The notes under the pieces: model-generated
Seen by the model: the letters and a program-made list of their open reading frames with translations, nothing else
Database searches by the model: none
Told to the model about the DNA's origin: nothing
Part shown: positions 52,406 to 62,200 of the stretch, one piece after another
How positions within the stretch are numbered: the stretch's first letter is position 1
Layout: each line of letters begins with the position of its first letter
Position numbers and translations under genes: made by a program
Assembly (NCBI GenBank): GCA_023438065.1
Contig: JAEXRH010000012.1
Location: forward strand, 682,001 to 746,000
Source: Spirochaetota bacterium
Lineage (GTDB): Bacteria; Spirochaetota; Spirochaetia; Treponematales; Treponemataceae
DNA: 64,000 bases
Direction: 5' to 3'

Positions 52406-52434
52406 AGTATATGCTGGTATATCAGAATTGACAA
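52406..52434 (-). promoter_or_regulatory. Promoter of the RT and its leader RNA
   Basis: On the minus strand TTGTCA (52429-52434), a 17-nt spacer and TATACT (52406-52411), both near consensus. It lies directly after the methylase stop, so the RT unit is transcribed independently of the upstream operon. Confidence 0.75.
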
Positions 52435-52454
52435 GCAAAAGATCTTTTTTTACT

Positions 52455-55400
52455 TCATTTCTCACAGCACGCCCTTTCGTCCCCCGGCGGCGGATCAAGT
52501 TCGCTCCGGTAATCCGTGCCATTCTGCATGGCGTCTGCCATCGCGTCATACAGGCGCAAAATGGTATTTTTCGTGCGCAGTTCCCCGTACGTGTTCTGAT
52601 CCCGGTTGTTGACTATCGGGAATGAATCGAGGATATACTGTGCCGCATCGCGAGGCGTCGGAAAATGCTTGAGAAGTTCCGTTCCGCCTTTTTGCCTCCA
52701 TTCATCGATCGTACCAAGATACCAGTGGAAATAGGCAGCATCGAGTTCGCACTGAATCATGAAACGCCGATCGGGGTTCCATTTGAACGGAGCCTTTCGC
52801 CAACCGACAGCTTCGGCAAAATCGGTAAGGTCATAGGCGGTATAGACAAGCTCAAGCACGCGCGGGAGAAGCCAGGTATAGTTCGTTGCCGTCTGTTGAT
52901 CCCAGGCACAGTATTCTCCGTAACGCGCGACCGGCACGAGCGGAATCTGATGCCAGATCCAGTGATCAAAATTGGTCCCCGCAACCTTTTGCCGACAACA
53001 ATAATCATGGACCATAGAATTGGTATCCGCACAGAGTTTGACAACTCCAGACGGGTTCAAACCTTCAAGCAGTGCTAAAGAATGGCCGCATGGTACTTGC
53101 GGAAGAATTGCGGTAATACACGTCCGTTCATCCGTCGCTCGTGCAATTTTCCGATACGTGAGAAACCATCTCCCTTCATATCGTTTATTCAAAATGGTCT
53201 TGTCGAGATAATACCGTGCCTGTACATACTTTTCGGGATCGGCTAATTCATCATCTGTCATCTCTCTCGGATTATCCCCGCTGCAATCCTCAAAGGTCGC
53301 AAACCGGTGATTAAACTGATGGGTAAACTTCGATTCGTAGAGGGGCAAATACGTTTTACCGTCGCCTTCCTTCAGGATGAGTTCGTCCGCCGTCACAAAA
53401 AGGCCCGAGTCATTCGACATATTGAATGGTGTTTTCGGCTTTCCGGGCCATTCGTCGGTCTTCTCCTGCAGTTCCCAAGCCGGAATGCGTTTATAGATAT
53501 ACTTCGTCAGTTCGGCCTCGGCCCGGTTCCGGAACGTCGGGCATGTTTTGGTGTTCGGGTTCAGGAGATAGAGTTCTTCCCGTGTCAGGGTAAAGTGACG
53601 TTCTGTCTCCTCGAGCTGCTCCATGTTGGTCAGATAGAACGCGAAGTCTGCCTGTGATGATTCAAGTTTGTTACCGGTTACTGCAAGAAGCGCAAACTTA
53701 TACCGACTGTCAACATCCTTAAATATACTTTCACGATTCTCGAAGTCGTATACGAAGGCAAGTCGCGATTTGTCAACGAGATCCCAGAAGAGATCCTTGT
53801 TGTTATCGTCCGTAGCGATTCCCGAGGCAAGGACGTACCCGAGCCGTCCGGTCGGGGCCAGGAGGAAACAGCCATGCTCGGCGAATACGGAATAGAGGTT
53901 GATGCGGCTTACGCCGGTCTTCGGGAATCGTGGCCCGTTTCTCAGGTACATGCTCAATGCGTCATGAAAGTGCTGTACCTTCATGTAGGCATGCCAAGCG
54001 TCGGGATCTTCGGTTTTGAGCGCTTCGATGAGCACGGTGCGTTTTGCCTTTGTCGGCGCATCGGCGATTTCCTGCTTGATCGACGCGAAATACTCCTCGT
54101 CCTTGAGGTTTATTTTGTCCCAGGGTGGATTACCGAGTACGCAGTCAAATCCGCCGACCGAAAACACCTCGGGAAACTCAAGATACCAATGAAAGTATCG
54201 ATTATCCCGTGCGTCGCAGGCGGCGATCGCGTATACATGAGGTGATAATGGGTCTTCTTGTTGGCCGTTCGCCGCGCGGGAAAGGTCCCCGCTGGTAGGC
54301 ACGACGCAACCCTTATTCTTTGGCAGGAAAAAGGCCGAGGTATAGAGGTCGCAAGAGCGCTTGATTGACGTGTATTCATCGCTTTCGAGAAGTTTTCGGA
54401 ATGCGTCGTTTTTCCGCTGTACCGATTCAAGGCTGTCGTTATCGATGTTGGCGAGCCGCCAGTGGAGGGCAACCAGTCCGGCTTCCGCTTTCTCAAGCGG
54501 GTCCTCGAAAAGCAGTCCTTGTCCATCGGTTATGGTTTTCTGCTCAAGCGTGTTTTTCTTTATCAGTATCTTTGCGTATTCTTTATCGTCGCCGGGCAGC
54601 GGGGCAAGAGCCTCATTGGGAATTCCTTCAGCGAGCACCGAGAGGTCCGTAACGCCCGCAAGGGAATTACCGCATCGCACGTGATGATCGATAAATCCGA
54701 GCGGTTTACCCGGTTCGTACCCTTCAAGCCATAACGCGGTGCGGGCTAATTCAATCGCCATCGGATTAAGATCGACGCCATAGAGGCATTGCCCGACGAC
54801 CTCGCGAAGCGCGCGCCGGTAGTCTCCTTCTTTGGTACCGCCATTTGATCGAACTTCAGCGAGTCGTTCGGCGATACGCCGTGCGGCTGCAAGAAGAAAG
54901 TGACCGCTTCCGCATGCGGGATCAATAACCGTTATAGAAAGAATGGCTTTCTCTTGGTTATCCGTTCCTTGAACCATCTTCGCCGTAATGACCGGATCAA
55001 GAACGCGCTCGACAAGTTCTTGTACCAGACAATCAGGCGTATAGTAACTGCTCGTTTCTTTTCGCGCATTTCCTATAGTCAGACCGGTTTCCGCGTCGAC
55101 CCCGACAAAACCAAATGATCGGCTCGCGAGGTCGATGACGGGGACGAGCTCGAGAAGGCTTTCGTAGACGGAACCGAACTCCTCGGTGTCCATGTTCTTG
55201 TAGTCGATGAGGCTCCGCGCACCGTCTATGGCCGCCCAGCGGAGATTGCGCATCGCGGAAAGGAGGGCGTTATTCGGAAGGAGGATGCCTTCAAGGTGCG
55301 GGCACTGATCGGCGCCGAAGATGCCGCCGAGGGCCGGAAGATCGAGCTTCGCCTCGCCCGACTGGAGGGAGCGGAAAACGACGCGGAGACCTTCCCAGAG

Positions 55401-56453
55401 GTCGGTGTTGCGGTCAAAGGCGGATGAGCGAAGGGCGCGGTCGCGGAGGCGTGCCATGGAATAGCCCGAGCGATATAACTCCTGCGCCTTCCTGAGCGCG
55501 AGATCGAGATTCCCCTCGGCGTCGCCCTGGGTATGGAGAAGGCCGCGTTCCTCGATGGTAAAGAGGAAGAGGAACCGATACACGAGGCGAAGGAGCTCGC
55601 GGTAGTACTCGGGGATGGAAAGGGCGCCTGAGCTGATCGCGTCGCTGAGCTCGCGGTTCGCTTGGGTTTCCGGCCCCAGGAACCCCGAGCCGAGCTCGAT
55701 GAGGGCGCGGGTGACCCCGTTCCGCAAGCCGTCCCTGACGCGGGTGCCCGATTCAAGCCCTTCGGCTCGCCAGAGATCCCAGATATTCGCTGTAGCCCTG
55801 CTTTCGTGAAGGATACGCCACATCGCGCAAAAATCGGGAAAGCGCTGTTCGCGCATAATCGTGGCAAGATCAAACTCGAGGTAGGCCGGGCGCACGAGGG
55901 AGTCGGAATCGCGAATGAGGCGGATGGAAAGACCGTTCGTTACGAACGCCCAGTCGCGGTCGGGGGATGCGTTGAGATAGCCTTGCGCGAGGGCAAAGGC
56001 GCTTTTCTTGTGGGAGCCTTCCCCCGTAACGGCGAAACGGGAATCGACCTTGTCGAGCGGAAGGTTCCAGGGACAGGCGATGAGCGGAATGCCGGCTCTC
56101 GCTTCCTGCATGGCAGGCCAGGTCCGCTCGCCGATGGTTTGAGGCAAGGTGTCGCGGATGGCGTGATAGCCGAGCGCGTCGCGGAAAAACTCGGTCATGA
56201 AGGCTTTCGTGTGCGCGGCCTCGCGGCCTGCATACGCTGCTGTATCGCTTTCGAATTTCGCCCAGATGGCCCCGGCGATCTGGAAGGCGCGGCCGTACTC
56301 GTCGCTCAGGCGGAGGCCGCGGGGAACGGCGTAGTCGGCTGATGTTTGACGGGATGCAAGGCCGAGCGCGGCTTTTTCGAGAAGGTCCGCGACGAAGAGG
56401 GATCCTTCCAGGGTTATGGTGTCGAAACTGAATACCATTGATTTGCTTTTCAT
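52455..56453 (-). CDS. Eco57I/DrmMI-like N6-adenine DNA methylase
   Basis: This large 1,332-residue class II methylase has an N-terminal region of about 480 residues of largely helical accessory sequence. The methylase core follows, with motif I VIDPACGSGHFLLAAARRIAERL (Asp about 508) and motif IV LGNPPWDKINL (about 773). A long target-recognition and C-terminal region ends in SFPIVNN..YGELRTKNTILRLYDAM. Such enzymes serve in DISARM class 1 (DrmMI), BREX-like and Type IIG systems. No nuclease motif is obvious. It begins 3 nt after the SNF2 gene, so they are co-translated. It probably marks self DNA. Confidence 0.87.
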   Translation of the reverse strand: MKSKSMVFSFDTITLEGSLFVADLLEKAALGLASRQTSADYAVPRGLRLSDEYGRAFQIAGAIWAKFESDTAAYAGREAAHTKAFMTEFFRDALGYHAIRDTLPQTIGERTWPAMQEARAGIPLIACPWNLPLDKVDSRFAVTGEGSHKKSAFALAQGYLNASPDRDWAFVTNGLSIRLIRDSDSLVRPAYLEFDLATIMREQRFPDFCAMWRILHESRATANIWDLWRAEGLESGTRVRDGLRNGVTRALIELGSGFLGPETQANRELSDAISSGALSIPEYYRELLRLVYRFLFLFTIEERGLLHTQGDAEGNLDLALRKAQELYRSGYSMARLRDRALRSSAFDRNTDLWEGLRVVFRSLQSGEAKLDLPALGGIFGADQCPHLEGILLPNNALLSAMRNLRWAAIDGARSLIDYKNMDTEEFGSVYESLLELVPVIDLASRSFGFVGVDAETGLTIGNARKETSSYYTPDCLVQELVERVLDPVITAKMVQGTDNQEKAILSITVIDPACGSGHFLLAAARRIAERLAEVRSNGGTKEGDYRRALREVVGQCLYGVDLNPMAIELARTALWLEGYEPGKPLGFIDHHVRCGNSLAGVTDLSVLAEGIPNEALAPLPGDDKEYAKILIKKNTLEQKTITDGQGLLFEDPLEKAEAGLVALHWRLANIDNDSLESVQRKNDAFRKLLESDEYTSIKRSCDLYTSAFFLPKNKGCVVPTSGDLSRAANGQQEDPLSPHVYAIAACDARDNRYFHWYLEFPEVFSVGGFDCVLGNPPWDKINLKDEEYFASIKQEIADAPTKAKRTVLIEALKTEDPDAWHAYMKVQHFHDALSMYLRNGPRFPKTGVSRINLYSVFAEHGCFLLAPTGRLGYVLASGIATDDNNKDLFWDLVDKSRLAFVYDFENRESIFKDVDSRYKFALLAVTGNKLESSQADFAFYLTNMEQLEETERHFTLTREELYLLNPNTKTCPTFRNRAEAELTKYIYKRIPAWELQEKTDEWPGKPKTPFNMSNDSGLFVTADELILKEGDGKTYLPLYESKFTHQFNHRFATFEDCSGDNPREMTDDELADPEKYVQARYYLDKTILNKRYEGRWFLTYRKIARATDERTCITAILPQVPCGHSLALLEGLNPSGVVKLCADTNSMVHDYCCRQKVAGTNFDHWIWHQIPLVPVARYGEYCAWDQQTATNYTWLLPRVLELVYTAYDLTDFAEAVGWRKAPFKWNPDRRFMIQCELDAAYFHWYLGTIDEWRQKGGTELLKHFPTPRDAAQYILDSFPIVNNRDQNTYGELRTKNTILRLYDAMADAMQNGTDYRSELDPPPGDERACCEK

Positions 56454-56456
56454 GGG

Positions 56457-59285
56457 TTAGAGGTCTCCTGCGGGCACTAGGACGTAGACGCCGATAAGGT
56501 CGACCGGGAGACAGGGCGTTACGATTGGCTTGCCGCTTGAAATGCCTGAGGCCGTACGCACGCGGGTATGGTCGTCGCGAAGGGCTTCGGCTCGTTTTCT
56601 GGCTTCGTCCGCGAAGCGGTCCGTGTTTCGCGCGTACCAGTCGAGAGACTCTTGCACCGCGCGGGTGATGGCCGCGCGGTCGAGGTTGGCTTCGGGGTGG
56701 CGGTCAAGGAGGGCTTCCACGTCTTCCAGTGGAAGGAATCGCGGGTTGGAGCGCCCGGCTACGGCGAGGGCAAGGGATTCTTCCGCCATGAGTTCGTTCG
56801 ATCCGCCGCGCGTTTCGGCGCGGATCTGATGGCGGATGCGAAGGAGAAAGATACTGGTGACTTCGCTCACCGAGGCGGTTTCGAAGGCGCCCGAGCGGGC
56901 GGCTATGCTCGATTCCCCCGAGAGTGCTGATTCCAGAATGTGGTCGGCGAGTATTGAGACGAGGGCGTGGCTGCGGTGGATAAAGTTGGCGCCCGCTCCG
57001 CACGGATAGTTGAAACCGATGGGGATAGGTTTATCGACGCCATCGTGGGCGAGACGTTCGCGGACGGCGGGCGGGAGGCTTGCGGGGGAAAAGCGCCAGA
57101 GCGAGGTTTTCCCCATGGCGTCGGGCCGGGCGGAGAGGCGGGTAAGGGCTTCGATGGTAAAGCGCTCCACGTCTTCGGCCCTGCCGAGAGCCGCCATTTG
57201 TTTGTGCCATTCGGGAAGGACTTCGGCGGGCTTGAGGCGGCGCTGGGCAAAGACGGTCTGGTTGCGCTTGGCCTTTTCGAGGGCATCGGTCCATTGTGTA
57301 TTGATCTCGTCCACGGCCGTTTGCGTGGCCGTGTCGTCGCCGAAATCGAAGGCCCCTTGAGCGTGGTTCTCGGCTCGCTTTTTCATAAGGGCGGCCTTAA
57401 CGATTGCGAGGCGCATGCGCCGATCATCGTCCGGCATGGGAACAAGGACGCCCAGATCGTTCTTGATTTTCTCTGCCTTGCGAATGATGACGTTGAAAAT
57501 AAACCCGTCTACCGGGTTGTCCTCGCCGTAGAGCATGAGACAGCGGATTTTTGGCGCCTTTTGGCCGAAGCGGTCCACGCGGCCCTCCCGCTGTTCGTGG
57601 CGGGTGGGGTTCCAGGCAAGGTCGTAGTGAATGACGGCGGTAAAGCCGTCCTGGAGGTTGATTCCTTCCGAGAGGCAATCGGTGGCGACGAGAATGGGCC
57701 TTTCTTCATGGGAAAGAAGGGCAACTTTTTCGGCGCGTTCCTCGCTTGTGAGCATGCCTGTAACCGAGTCCACGCGATGACCCGCAAAGCGCTTGCGGAG
57801 CTCCTCTTCGAGGTAGCTCGCGCTCGCGATATATCGACAGAAAATGACGGGTCGAAAGCCCTCTTTGAGGAGGGCTTCCAGTTCTTTGATAAGGCAGGCG
57901 AGCTTGGGATCGTGCGCCGGGCCGTGGAGACTTCGTGCCTTTTCGAGTAGTGCTTCGACGAGTTCTGATTCCTCGATACGCGCGGCCGGGTCCTGGTCGT
58001 TTATTTCCAGTTCTTCTCCCACCCCGTCGTCGACGCGGTCTTCCTCGGCGAGGTTCGCGAGTTCTTCCTGCGTGCCTTGGAGTCGTGTGGAAAGGGCGCT
58101 TGCGGCGGCGGCGGGAGACGATGAGATACAGCGGAGGAGCGCAAGTGTCGCGTACCACATCATGCGTGCCGCCTCGCCCTTTTCCGACTCTGCCTTTTGG
58201 GCAAGACCCAGACAGTACTCACGGGTCTCTTCGAAGAAGCGGCCCCACTCGCCTGAGAGCGTGTATGTCGCTTCGCCTACATCCCGTTTCGGGAAGACTG
58301 ATGAATCCTGCCACTCGTCGATGTCCTTTCGCCTCCGTTGGACAAAGTGAGCGGCAAGCTCGGCGCGGAGGGGGCTCGCGGTATCGGAGAGGGAGCCCGC
58401 AAGCTCGGCGAACTCGGGCTTCAGGAGAGAAAGGAGATTTCCAAATGCCGCGTCATCGCCCGAGTGCGGGGTGGCGGTTAGCATGATGATGTGGCGTTCG
58501 GTGTTTTTCGCGAGGCGCTCAAGGAGTGCGAAGCGGAGCTGGCGGCCGCGGCCTGCCATGGTGCAGGTGTGCGCCTCGTCCACGACGATGCACTCGGGGG
58601 CGCTCGAGATAAAGTAGTCGCGGTGGCTTTCGCTCTTGATGTAGTCGAGGCTCACCACCACGGCGGGGAAGTGATTGAAGATGGATTCGCCCTGCGGGAC
58701 TTCGCGCTCGAGACGTGAAACGCTTGAGGCGGTAAGGCTAGCTGCGCGGATGTGGAAGTGTTCCAGGAGTTCCCCCTGCCACTGCTCCACAAGATGGGGC
58801 GGACAAAGAACGGCGAAGCGCCTGATCTCGCCGCGGTCCAGAAGCTCGCGCACGATGAGGGCGGCTTCTATGGTTTTACCGATACCCACGTCGTCGGCAA
58901 TAAGGAGACGGACGACAGGCATCTTGAGGGCCATGAGGAGGGGTACGAGTTGGTAAGCCCGGGGCTCCACCGCGATATGGCCGAAACTGCGGAAGGGCCC
59001 TGCCGCAGAACGGAGCTTGAGACGAAGCGCGTCGCGGAGGAGAAGGCCCGAACTGTACGAGCCGGGGCGACCACTATCCGGCGGGGGGAAGGTGGCGCTC
59101 TCCACGGGGGTGAGTTCAAGCTGGGGGAGGATGACCTGTATGTCCTCGTCGCTCCCTCCCAGGGGACGAAGGCGAAGGGTATCTGCGTCGTCGTTCGGCT
59201 GGACAACCCATTCGCGGTTACGAACCCGTACGAGCGTGCCGGGCGTGAAGCTTTCGGTGCGTGATGCTGTTGCAGTATCCATCAA
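56457..59285 (-). CDS. DrmD-like SNF2-family helicase
   Basis: This 942-residue SF2/SNF2 ATPase has Walker A LLIADDVGIGKTIEAAL (about 130-146), DEAH-box VVDEAHTC, motif III LTATPHSGDD, and helicase C with ATDCLSEGINLQDGFTAVIHYDLAWNPTRHEQREGRVDRFGQ read in pieces. It resembles DrmD, the SNF2 helicase of DISARM class 1, and RapA-type enzymes. It overlaps the upstream helicase gene by ATGA and is followed by the methylase after 3 nt. It likely scans or translocates on unmodified DNA. The assignment to DISARM is by gene company, not by direct comparison. Confidence 0.85.
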   Translation of the reverse strand: MMDTATASRTESFTPGTLVRVRNREWVVQPNDDADTLRLRPLGGSDEDIQVILPQLELTPVESATFPPPDSGRPGSYSSGLLLRDALRLKLRSAAGPFRSFGHIAVEPRAYQLVPLLMALKMPVVRLLIADDVGIGKTIEAALIVRELLDRGEIRRFAVLCPPHLVEQWQGELLEHFHIRAASLTASSVSRLEREVPQGESIFNHFPAVVVSLDYIKSESHRDYFISSAPECIVVDEAHTCTMAGRGRQLRFALLERLAKNTERHIIMLTATPHSGDDAAFGNLLSLLKPEFAELAGSLSDTASPLRAELAAHFVQRRRKDIDEWQDSSVFPKRDVGEATYTLSGEWGRFFEETREYCLGLAQKAESEKGEAARMMWYATLALLRCISSSPAAAASALSTRLQGTQEELANLAEEDRVDDGVGEELEINDQDPAARIEESELVEALLEKARSLHGPAHDPKLACLIKELEALLKEGFRPVIFCRYIASASYLEEELRKRFAGHRVDSVTGMLTSEERAEKVALLSHEERPILVATDCLSEGINLQDGFTAVIHYDLAWNPTRHEQREGRVDRFGQKAPKIRCLMLYGEDNPVDGFIFNVIIRKAEKIKNDLGVLVPMPDDDRRMRLAIVKAALMKKRAENHAQGAFDFGDDTATQTAVDEINTQWTDALEKAKRNQTVFAQRRLKPAEVLPEWHKQMAALGRAEDVERFTIEALTRLSARPDAMGKTSLWRFSPASLPPAVRERLAHDGVDKPIPIGFNYPCGAGANFIHRSHALVSILADHILESALSGESSIAARSGAFETASVSEVTSIFLLRIRHQIRAETRGGSNELMAEESLALAVAGRSNPRFLPLEDVEALLDRHPEANLDRAAITRAVQESLDWYARNTDRFADEARKRAEALRDDHTRVRTASGISSGKPIVTPCLPVDLIGVYVLVPAGDL

Positions 59286-62200
59286 TGCTCTCCGCGTTTT
59301 GGCAGTAGTTCAAGGCTTTCGCCCAATATGATGACGGTATACCCCTTGTCCGCGAGCCAATCTTTTTGCAGCGAGCTTGGCGCGGTTTTGAGGAGTGCGA
59401 GTTTTTGCGCGCGATAGAGGGCGGCGATAACCAGGCTTCCGTCCATGACGGGGTAATTGAATTCGTCGGGTTGGCGTATGCCCTGCGCGTCGAGAAAGGC
59501 GGCAAGGTCGTCGTCGGCAGAGCTGTGACCAGCGCTGTCTGATGTGCGTCCCGAACCGGCGGGTTTACTTGCCGCGCGGAAGTCGGTACCCATCGGCTTG
59601 ATGTCGCTTCTGGCGAGGGCAACCAGGATATCGAGTGCCTCTTCGTTCCGTCGGTCGATGATCTCATGCTCGGGTTGGTTGTAATAGGAAAGGAGGCAAC
59701 GGTAACAGCCGGCAACACAGCGGATATCGCCCATGGTGCTTTTGTCTTCCTCAAGATCGGCTCGGGACTCGAGTTTCTCCGGTACCCGGTAGTGCATGAT
59801 GGAAAGGGCATTCCGGGCGACGCGGGCGAACTCTCCGGGTTCATTGACGAGCCGGGTAAGTACGCCTGCCCCGCCTTCGGCCGCCTCGTAAAAGAGGATG
59901 CGCTTGCGGTCTTGTTCGCTTGGCAGAGGTTCCACCGCAAGCTCGGACTCTTCGATCTGAAAGAGCTGTTCGATACTCCGCTTGAGGGCGGCCTGCACGG
60001 TGGCCATGACGTCCTTTGACAGGGGAGCCTTCGGCGTAAGGAGCAGGATGTTACGGCAATCTTCCACGAAGGGAACGATGAGCTGTGCCTTTACCTTGCT
60101 CTTCTCCACCGGTTCGTTCGCGCTGTCCTCTTCGTCCTGGTCTTCCTTGCTCCAATAGCCGCTCACCGGATTGATGAAAAAGCCGAGCACGCTTTTCTGC
60201 TTGCGCCGCTTCCAGCCGCGATTGATGCGCCACAGGAGGGCGGCCGGGGCGTAGACGAGGTCTGCGATAAGCGAGCCCTCATGAGTAAGCTCGGCATCGG
60301 ACTTAAGAATGTTCCCCGCACGATTGGGGACAAAGCGGAACATGGTCTGCAGTTCGTAGCCCTGCCGTTGACGCTCCTCTTCGTTCGCGGTTATCCGGTC
60401 CGCGCCCTCGGTTTCGACGGTCTCGATGCGGTAGAGATTGTCCACGCGTGAATCGCTCGAAAGCTCGGCGTTGCAGTTTTCGCACCGTACAGCGAGGACA
60501 TCACCGGTATTGTCGACGTCAAGGTGACCGTAACCGCACTCGGAACATACGATGGCGCTTCCGGTAGCAAGACGGGCACCGACACTGATCTGATCGCCCG
60601 TGCCGGAGTTGAGCTTGGCCTTGACAACACGATAGATACGTCCGTCGTGATAGATGAGGCTTCGCGGACCGAACTCGGAAATGCCCAAAAAGCGCGGCCG
60701 GCTGACCATACTGCCTGAATCCTCTTTTTGACCGCGGTAGGTCTTGCGCGAGGGTATCCAGGCCATGAGGGGAAGGCGCGGAAAGTTGTAGCCCGGAAGG
60801 AAGCCCTGACCCGCAAGGTAGCGGTAAGGATAGAAATCGGAGTTTTGCGACGCGCGCGTACTTTCAAGAACGGCGAGCTGACGAACGGCATCATTATACC
60901 GTTTTTGGGCGCTCATCTTTTCGTCTTGCTGATAACCATGCCCGGAGGTGATTCTGTATGCCTTATCCATCTGGGCGAGTGTCGCTCGGTGAAGGTTTCG
61001 CCAACGGTCGAAGGCATAGTTAAAGGAATCGGGCGCATTTTTAATGATGAGACGTATATAGTCTTCGGTAAACCAGGGGGCCTCTTTTTCGATGTACGGG
61101 CGAAGGGCGCGGGCAAAGGAAAGGGCAAGCTCTTCCGCCTCCTTCGCGACATGCGGATCACGAATGCGCTCCTCAATTTCCGGAATAAGCGGATATTCCG
61201 GCTGTCCGCGATCAAGGAGTTCCACGATGCTTTCTTTAATTTCAAGGCGCAGGGTGGAAAGCCAGATTGCGTGAATATGGCTTTCAACGAGCTCACGGTT
61301 GGAGAGGTCAAGATTTGGAGCCTTCACGATGCCGTGAACCATTTGATCCATGTTGTGGAAAAACCATTGATCGTGGGGACTCATCGAAGAGCAATACGTT
61401 ATTACGAGGGCCGGCTGACCGGAGCGCCCCGCGCGCCCGCTTCTTTGCGCGTAATTGGCGGGAGTCGGAGGCACGTTCCGCATATACACGGTATTGAGAG
61501 TCGAGATATCAACGCCCAGCTCCATGGTCGGCGAGCAGTAGAGTACCGGGAGGCGTTGGAGTTCCGGGGTGTCGGGATGTACCTGCTTCCACCAGTCCTT
61601 GTCTTTCGCGGTAAACCGGAACCGGGCTTCAAGGTCCATGCGATCAAGGGATTCAACCTGAGCGGTGTGTTCATGGGACTCGTATTCGTAGAGCCAATGC
61701 TTTTGCGAGGAAAGCGTTTGCGCAACCGATTGATAGAGTTGCTTGAAAAACGCGTTACTCATGCCTGTCGTGGCGACACCGTTTGCGGGGATAGTCCACT
61801 CTATTGCGCCGGCCTTTAGTGCCCAACCGGCAAGGCCGCGCTCCAGCTCCAGTCTGGAAACATAGCCGTATTCTTCAGCCTTCTCAAGAACCGTTGTAAC
61901 GAGATCCGCCAGCTCCTGCTGTTTCCAGGTATATATCATGTCGGTATAGGGAGTATTCCTCCAGAAATCCGCACGCTTCAGATTACGCAGAAGGCGGGAG
62001 CCGTTGCCGCCGGATACGATCGCGTCATCCCGCTTTTTAAAGTGCTTGGGAACGGAAACAAGCACAAGGTATCGCGTCACGAACAGTTTCTCGTCTGCGC
62101 TAAAACTCCAGCGTTCAAGCAAGTGCTGGAACGCAAGGTTCTTCATTTGCTCTTGATCGGACTGGTTTAAATACCGTGAATCGATGCAGAGATTTTTACG

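Noticed and set aside
50796..52455. Diversity-generating retroelement, retron or group II intron
   Set aside because: No template/variable repeat pair or Avd gene, no NAxxH/VTG retron motifs, and no maturase domain or intron domain V beside the RT.
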